From assembly GCF_002803085.1 (NCBI RefSeq), contig NZ_NNBJ01000001.1, positions 928,656 to 992,655 of the forward strand: DNA of 64,000 nt. The letters run 5' to 3'. This stretch comes from Streptomyces sp. CB01201. Lineage in GTDB: Bacteria > Actinomycetota > Actinomycetes > Streptomycetales > Streptomycetaceae. The position numbers and the translations under genes are program-made. Positions 59,616 through 64,000 of the stretch are shown here, piece by piece (positions within the stretch are counted from its first letter, which is position 1; each line of letters opens with the position of its first letter). The notes beneath the pieces are model-generated. The model did not search any database, was not told where the DNA came from, and saw only the letters and a program-made list of their open reading frames with translations.

Positions 59616-60782
59616 GTGACTGATCTGATGGCGTCCGGCCCAGCGCCGGACTCTCTCGTGCTGCCTTCGCACCGCGAGATGAGCGAATCGTTTCACCCCG
59701 TACTGCTGGACCCGGCCCGCCCCGTGGACGCCGCGGCTCTGGCCGCGCTGCGGGAGTCGGACCGGCTGCGCGAGGTCCATGACCGGATCGAGAACCAGGT
59801 GGCGGAGCTGCTGCGCTGCCTGACTCCGCACGAGGCTTTCGAACAGCGGGCTCTGGACCGCGCGGTCGACGAGATGCTGGGCGGCCGGCCGGAGGCGTAC
59901 GGCAGATGGGTCTGGTACCCGTGGTCGGGGCGACTGGTCCATGTGCTGCCCGAGGCGGAATTCCGGCTCGTCCGTACGGACCGCAATCGCGACAAGATCA
60001 CCCGCGAACAGCAGCAGGGCCTGTTGCGGCGCCGCGTCGGTGTCATCGGGCTCTCGGTCGGCAGCAGCGCCGCGCTGACCTGCGCCATGGAGGGCGTCGG
60101 AGGCGCCTTCCGGCTGGCGGACTTCGACCGGATCAGCCTGTCGAACCTGAACCGACTGCGGGCCGGGGTGCATGAACTGGGCCTGGAGAAAAGCGTGTTG
60201 TGTGCCCGGCGCATGTACGAACTCGACCCCTACCTGGACATCGAGATCCACCGGGGCGGAGTCACCGAGGACACCATCGACGCCTTCTTCGGTGACGAGG
60301 ACGACGGTCTGGACATCCTGGTGGAGGAGTGCGACACCCCCTGGGTGAAGGTCGCGGCGCGCGAACAGGCCCGGCGGCGCCGCGTTCCCGTCCTCATGGA
60401 CACCAACGACCGCGGCCTGCTCGACATCGAACGCTTCGACCTCGAACCCGACCGGCCGCTCTTCCACGGCCGCGTCGGCGAGGTGACCTCCGCCGGTCTC
60501 CGCGACCTGGATCCGGAGGCCGCCATCCATCTGCTGCTCGACATCGTCGACGGACAGCGACTGAGCCCCGCCATGACCGAGGCGCTCACCCGCATCGGTC
60601 AAACCCTGTCCAGCTGGCCTCAGTTGGCCAGCGGAGTCATGCTGGGAGCCGCACTCGTCACCGAGACGGCCCGCCGGATCCTGCTCGGCGAACCGCTGCC
60701 ATCGGGCCGCCACTACGTCGACCTCGACGCACTGATCCCCACCCCGGCGAGCGTGCCCGCACCACACGGAGCCTGCCGGTGA
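59616..60782 (+). CDS. ThiF/E1-like adenylating protein (Rv1355c-type)
   Basis: The 388-residue protein has an N-terminal helical part and a ThiF-type ATP-binding core (VGVIGLSVGSSAALTCAMEG near 143, then LADFDRISLSNLNRL). The core resembles mycobacterial Rv1355c. ThiF-like enzymes adenylate a C-terminal carboxylate, usually of a ubiquitin-like carrier, but no carrier gene adjoins it. The zinc-binding cysteines of classical E1 enzymes are not evident. Leaderless GTG start. The next gene, a GNAT acetyltransferase, overlaps it by 4 bp and may modify the same target. Confidence 0.8.
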   Translation: MTDLMASGPAPDSLVLPSHREMSESFHPVLLDPARPVDAAALAALRESDRLREVHDRIENQVAELLRCLTPHEAFEQRALDRAVDEMLGGRPEAYGRWVWYPWSGRLVHVLPEAEFRLVRTDRNRDKITREQQQGLLRRRVGVIGLSVGSSAALTCAMEGVGGAFRLADFDRISLSNLNRLRAGVHELGLEKSVLCARRMYELDPYLDIEIHRGGVTEDTIDAFFGDEDDGLDILVEECDTPWVKVAAREQARRRRVPVLMDTNDRGLLDIERFDLEPDRPLFHGRVGEVTSAGLRDLDPEAAIHLLLDIVDGQRLSPAMTEALTRIGQTLSSWPQLASGVMLGAALVTETARRILLGEPLPSGRHYVDLDALIPTPASVPAPHGACR

Positions 60783-61489
60783 ACCGAGTCCCCGAACTCC
60801 GAGGCGACCATCTGCGGCTGCGGGAACTGCACGCCGACGACCACGAGGCCTTCGCCCGCATCCTCACCCACCGCGTGTTCACCCGGTACCTCGGCATCGA
60901 CCGCATGGACGCGCGCCAGGCCCACGACACCTTCGCCCAGAGCCTCGCCCAGCCCCACACCCACCCCCGGCGCAAGTACACCCTCGCGGTCTGCTCCCTG
61001 GACGACGACAGCCTCGTGGGCACGATGGGGCTGCTCATGGAGGACTACGGCAGCAACGCGATGCTCACCAGCCTGGTCCTGCTGCCGGGCAGCCCGGTGC
61101 AGGGCCACGGCCACGAGGCCGGACGGCTGTTGATGGCGTACGCCTTCGGACAGCTGGGGCTGCACCGTATCTGGGCCGGGCACCGCAGCGACCACTCCTT
61201 CATGCCGCAGGTGATGCACGCGGCCGGCCTGCACCCCGAGGCCACTCTCCGTCAGCTCTTCAGGACCAGCGGCTGCTGGCATGACGTCACCACGTACGCC
61301 GCCGTGGCCCCCGAGTGGAAGACCCAGGCCGGCGCCAAAGAACTCGCCATCTTCGACGGGGCGGGCCGTCGCGAAGAGGGGTGTGTCGAAGAGGGGCGTG
61401 TCGAGCTGGGGGGTGTCGAAGCGGTGCGCCTCGCCGCTCCCACGCCCGTCCCGGACCAGGTGAGCACCCCTCCCGTGAGCATCGGATAG
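60779..61489 (+). CDS. GNAT acetyltransferase with repeat tail
   Basis: GTG 60779 overlaps the ThiF-like stop, so the pair is translationally coupled. The 236-residue protein has a GNAT domain (LRGDHLRLRELHADDHEAFA, then LTSLVLLPGSPVQGHGHEAG and LLMAYAFGQLGLHRIWAGHR) related to RimJ-type acetyltransferases. The acetyl-CoA loop is somewhat altered (QGHGHEAG for the usual QGxGxxA). Residues 199-218 are four pentapeptide repeats encoded by 15-bp units. Substrate is unknown; the partnership with ThiF is inference. Confidence 0.8.
   Translation: MNRVPELRGDHLRLRELHADDHEAFARILTHRVFTRYLGIDRMDARQAHDTFAQSLAQPHTHPRRKYTLAVCSLDDDSLVGTMGLLMEDYGSNAMLTSLVLLPGSPVQGHGHEAGRLLMAYAFGQLGLHRIWAGHRSDHSFMPQVMHAAGLHPEATLRQLFRTSGCWHDVTTYAAVAPEWKTQAGAKELAIFDGAGRREEGCVEEGRVELGGVEAVRLAAPTPVPDQVSTPPVSIG
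61373..61432. repeat. Four 15-bp tandem repeats in the GNAT gene tail
   Basis: GAAGAGGGGTGTGTC, GAAGAGGGGCGTGTC and two diverged copies follow without gaps. The frame is preserved, giving EEGCV, EEGRV, ELGGV and EAVRL in a tail outside the acetyltransferase core. Confidence 0.88.
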
Positions 61490-61523
61490 CTCCGCACACC
61501 CGCCCCTCCGTGACGCGGAACAG

Positions 61524-61560
61524 GCGGACCGTGCGGCTCCGGCAGGAGCTCACGGTCCGC
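61524..61560. terminator. Two-part terminator over the stop of the XRE gene
   Basis: Outer arms GCGGACCGTG (61524-61533) and CACGGTCCGC (61551-61560) enclose an inner GCTCC/GGAGC stem. The TGA of the minus-strand XRE gene (61550-61552) is at the base of the right arm. It also lies 35 bp after the convergent GNAT gene. Confidence 0.8.
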
Positions 61561-62383
61561 ACAGCCGGTCCAGCGCCGACCGGCTCGCGTCATCCGCGGG
61601 CCGATGGATCACCAAGCGTTGATCCCGATCCTGAAAGGGGACGAGCACCTCGAAGTCCACCGCGATCAGACCGACTACGGGATGCCGCAGCACCTTGTGG
61701 CCACGGCCGATGCCGTTGATGTCCCCTTCGGCCCACAGCCGCGCGAACTCCGCGTCGTGAGCGAGGAATTCGGCGATCAGATCGCTCAACACCCGATCGT
61801 CCGGATGCGCGGCCCACGCGGCCCGCAGATGGGCGACCCCCTCCCGTACGACGCGTTCGCGGTCGACGTAGAACTCCCGTACTTCCGGATGCATCAAGCA
61901 CAGCCACATCGCATTGCGCCGGTTCGGCGGGAGGGTGGTGAAATCGACCAGGAGCCTTGCCATTTGGTCGTTCCAGGCCAGGATGTCGAAGCGGTGGTTC
62001 ATCAGCATGGCCGGCAGCGGCGACAGATCGGCGACCAGCCGGGACAGCGACGGCTCGGCAGTCGTCGAGGGCCCGTCGGTGTTGCGGGGGCGCTGCTGGG
62101 TGAGGTTGAAGAGGTAGGCGCGTTCGTCCGGCGCGAGGCGCAGCGCCCGTGCCAGTGACTCCACCACGTTCGCCGAGGGGCGCAGTCCGCGGCCCTGTTC
62201 CAGCCGCACGACGTAGTCGATGCTGACGCCGGCCAGCTCGGCGACCTCTTCACGGCGCAGCCCTGGGGTGCGACGGGCCTGCCGACGGGCCGGCAGGCCG
62301 AAGTCTTCGGGGTCCAGGCGTTCGCGCCTCGTCCGGAGAAAGGCGGCCAGCTCCTGTGTCGGGTCAACGGTGCGGGTCATCAT
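61550..62383 (-). CDS. XRE-family regulator with MmyB-like ligand domain (second copy)
   Basis: The 277-residue protein has the same plan as the one at 52639-53550: helix-turn-helix ([20 protein letters not shown] then YVVRLEQGRGLRPS) and MmyB-like domain (RFDILAWNDQMARLLVDFTT, LMHPEVREFYVDRERV, KVLRHPVVGLIAVDFEV). The two share the plan but differ widely, so they are paralogues, not a recent duplication. It is divergent from an aldo/keto reductase gene at 62513, 129 bp away, again matching the other pair. Ribosome site weak. Confidence 0.88.
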   Translation of the reverse strand: MMTRTVDPTQELAAFLRTRRERLDPEDFGLPARRQARRTPGLRREEVAELAGVSIDYVVRLEQGRGLRPSANVVESLARALRLAPDERAYLFNLTQQRPRNTDGPSTTAEPSLSRLVADLSPLPAMLMNHRFDILAWNDQMARLLVDFTTLPPNRRNAMWLCLMHPEVREFYVDRERVVREGVAHLRAAWAAHPDDRVLSDLIAEFLAHDAEFARLWAEGDINGIGRGHKVLRHPVVGLIAVDFEVLVPFQDRDQRLVIHRPADDASRSALDRLCGP

Positions 62384-62512
62384 GACCGGTCCAACAACCA
62401 GGGTGGGAGTGGCGTTCCCAGGATCTTCTCTCCCTTACCCGGGACGTGGGGTGAACGCAGACTTTCCCTCGGAAACGGACAGCAGCACCAAGAACCATCA
62501 CAGGAGGACACG

Positions 62513-63589
62513 ATGTCGCTCACCCTCGACACCTATCGGCTGCTTGGCCGCTCCGGACTGCGGGTCTCCCCACTGGCGTTGGGCGCGGCGACGTTCGGCA
62601 CCGAATGGGGCTGGGGCGCCGAGCGGGACGAGGCGCGCAAGCTGTTCGACCGCTATGTGGAGAGCGGCGGCAACTTCATCGACACGGCTGTCACGTATAC
62701 GAACGGCAGCTCCGAGCGCCTGCTGGGTGAATTCGCCCGTGCCCATCGCGAAAGCCTCGTCCTCGCGACTAAGTACTCGACGCAGCGCCGGCCGGACGAC
62801 CCGAACTCCGGGGGAAGCCACCGCAAGAACCTGTTCGCGTCCGTGGAGGCCAGCCTGCGGCAGCTGAACACGGACTACATCGATCTGCTCTACCTCCACA
62901 TGTGGGACTTCACCACGCCGGTGGAGGAGGTCCTGCGCGGCATGGACGACCTGGTCCGGCAGGGCAAGATCCTCTACGTGGCGATCTCCAACGCCCCGGC
63001 CTGGCAGGCGTCGCGCATGCAGGCCATCGCCGATCTGCGCGGCTGGTCACCTCTGGTCGCGCTGCAGATCGAGTACAGCCTGATCCAGCGGGCCGGGGAG
63101 CGTGATCTGATTCCCATGGCCCGGGAGATGGGCCTCGGGGTGGTCCCGTTCTCGCCGATGGGCGGCGGAGTGCTCACCGGCAAGTACAGCCGTGACGATC
63201 TGACGGCAACGGCAACGGCAACGTCCACCGGATCCGGCGAGAGCACCCGCAAGAGCGTCAACCAGACCATGGGTAGCGTCACCGAACGCAACCTCGCCAT
63301 CGCCGACACGGTGCGGGAGGTCGCCACCGAGCTGGGCCGTACTCCAGCTCAGGTCGCCCTGGCCTGGACCTTGCACAACCCTGACGTGACGGCCCCGATC
63401 ATCGGCGCCCGCACCCCCGCACAACTGGATGACAATCTGGGCGCACTGGACGTCGAGTTCACCGCGTCGCAACTCTCCCGTCTCGACGGCACGAGCTCGG
63501 TCGACCTCGGCTATCCGCACGCGTTCCTCGCAGGTGACTTCGCCCGCACCCTGACCCAGGGCGCGCTGAGGATCCAAGCCCGAGGCTGA
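62513..63589 (+). CDS. Aldo/keto reductase (second copy, potassium-channel-beta type)
   Basis: The 358-residue reductase has the tetrad Asp in FIDTAVTYTNGSSE, Lys in LATKYSTQ and His in LLYLHMWDFTTP. LGAATFGTEWGWGAERDEAR near the start is typical of the AKR subgroup with KvbB and YhdN-like members. AGGAGG precedes ATG 62513. Three 6-bp repeats (ACGGCA type) near 63208 encode Thr-Ala pairs in a surface loop. It is divergent from an MmyB-type regulator that probably controls it. Confidence 0.9.
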   Translation: MSLTLDTYRLLGRSGLRVSPLALGAATFGTEWGWGAERDEARKLFDRYVESGGNFIDTAVTYTNGSSERLLGEFARAHRESLVLATKYSTQRRPDDPNSGGSHRKNLFASVEASLRQLNTDYIDLLYLHMWDFTTPVEEVLRGMDDLVRQGKILYVAISNAPAWQASRMQAIADLRGWSPLVALQIEYSLIQRAGERDLIPMAREMGLGVVPFSPMGGGVLTGKYSRDDLTATATATSTGSGESTRKSVNQTMGSVTERNLAIADTVREVATELGRTPAQVALAWTLHNPDVTAPIIGARTPAQLDDNLGALDVEFTASQLSRLDGTSSVDLGYPHAFLAGDFARTLTQGALRIQARG

Positions 63590-63671
63590 AGCGGTCGAAC
63601 TGCCGGGCACCGCAAGCCCGTTGGCGAGGGGATCCCATGATGCGGCCGACTCTCACGGGTGTCCCCAGGGG

Positions 63672-63677
63672 TAAGTT
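63672..63677 (+). promoter_or_regulatory. -10 element for leaderless GNAT transcript
   Basis: TAAGTT, matching TANNNT, ends 7 nt before ATG 63685 without a Shine-Dalgarno sequence. Confidence 0.55.
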
Positions 63678-63684
63678 GCCCGGC

Positions 63685-64000
63685 ATGACTGAACTGGGGA
63701 CCCCGAACTGGTTGCCTGGCCCGCTCAGGACCGACCGGCTCGTGCTTCGCGAGCCGGAGGCCCGGGATCGTGCGGCGTTCATCGAGCTGTTCAGCTCGCC
63801 CGAGGTGGGCACGTACGTAGGTGGACCGCGACCGCGTGACGAGTTGGAGAACGAACTGCCGGGGTCGCCCACAAGGCGACCCGGCCTTTTCGTGATCGAG
63901 CTCGGCGGAGCGATGATCGGCATCATCGAACTCAACCGGCGTGAAGAGCAGCGGCGGACGCATGTCCGCGCCGGGGAGGTCGAACTCGGCTATCTGCTGA
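63685..64000 (+). CDS. GNAT acetyltransferase, 5' part (runs off window)
   Basis: ATG 63685 opens a frame that is still open at the last base, so the C-terminus is missing. The visible 105 residues (LRTDRLVLREPEARDRAAFI, FSSPEVGTYVGG, then LFVIELGGAMIGIIELN and VELGYLL) match RimJ/RimL-type GNAT domains up to the strand before the acetyl-CoA loop. The transcript appears leaderless. It is a different subfamily member from the GNAT gene at 60779. Confidence 0.82.
   Translation, partial: MTELGTPNWLPGPLRTDRLVLREPEARDRAAFIELFSSPEVGTYVGGPRPRDELENELPGSPTRRPGLFVIELGGAMIGIIELNRREEQRRTHVRAGEVELGYLL

Overview
This window is chromosomal DNA from a high-GC actinomycete, almost certainly a Streptomyces or close relative. 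The signs are strong G/C bias at third codon positions, GTG and TTG starts, several leaderless genes, and Streptomyces-type families (secreted HKD phospholipase D, SigB/F-type sigma factor, MmyB-type XRE regulators, an SCO0607-type lipoprotein, DUF5133, DUF5709, DUF6381). No rRNA, tRNA or CRISPR array was seen. The content is accessory and mostly small units: many regulator/enzyme divergent pairs, several decayed genes and one IS element.

Layout. 1-8.3 kb: the 3' end of an erythromycin-esterase-like gene, a truncated DhbE-like adenylation protein lacking key motifs, a secreted phospholipase D, a HAD hydrolase, a DUF1206 membrane protein and a catalase. 8.5-17.7 kb: a GyrB paralogue with no GyrA partner, then a five-gene overlapping lipid-modification operon (FAD oxidoreductase, DUF1365, two Cfa-type methyltransferases, DUF1295) and a beta carbonic anhydrase. 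17.9-31 kb: a molybdopterin oxidoreductase with a fasciclin lipoprotein, a MarR regulator, an STAS remnant, a geranylgeranyl-reductase-type flavoprotein, a SigB-like sigma factor, a PLP enzyme carrying a pentapeptide repeat, and an ABC-F gene preceded by a leaderless seven-codon ORF and a terminator-like hairpin. 31-39 kb: imine-reductase-like/HxlR pair, feoABC, an orphan substrate-binding protein, STAS protein, and a TetR/SDR pair with a triple half-site operator.

40-43.3 kb holds a translationally coupled four-gene operon (acyl-CoA dehydrogenase, PIG-L deacetylase, NodS-like methyltransferase, family 2 glycosyltransferase), which looks like a dedicated glycoconjugate pathway. 43.3-48.7 kb groups small stress-type proteins (DUF5133, two PRC-barrel proteins, a 53-residue hydrophobic protein, DUF5709) around an acyl-CoA ligase and a decayed two-component system. 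48.7-64 kb has a HhH protein, an NTF2-like gene under a duplicated 19-bp palindrome, an alpha/beta hydrolase, two separate XRE(MmyB)/aldo-keto reductase divergent pairs, a transglycosylase, an IS5-family element (885 bp, CTAG duplication), an isochorismatase-family hydrolase, a LysE exporter, a ThiF-like protein and two GNAT acetyltransferases, the last running off the end.

The strongest candidates for undescribed biology are the 28.35-28.43 kb ABC-F leader, which looks like a leaderless ribosome-sensing attenuator; the 40-43 kb glycoconjugate operon; the lipid operon, whose two Cfa paralogues differ at the bicarbonate site; and the motif-stripped DhbE-like protein. All functional assignments rest on motif and family recognition by eye; no database search was run.
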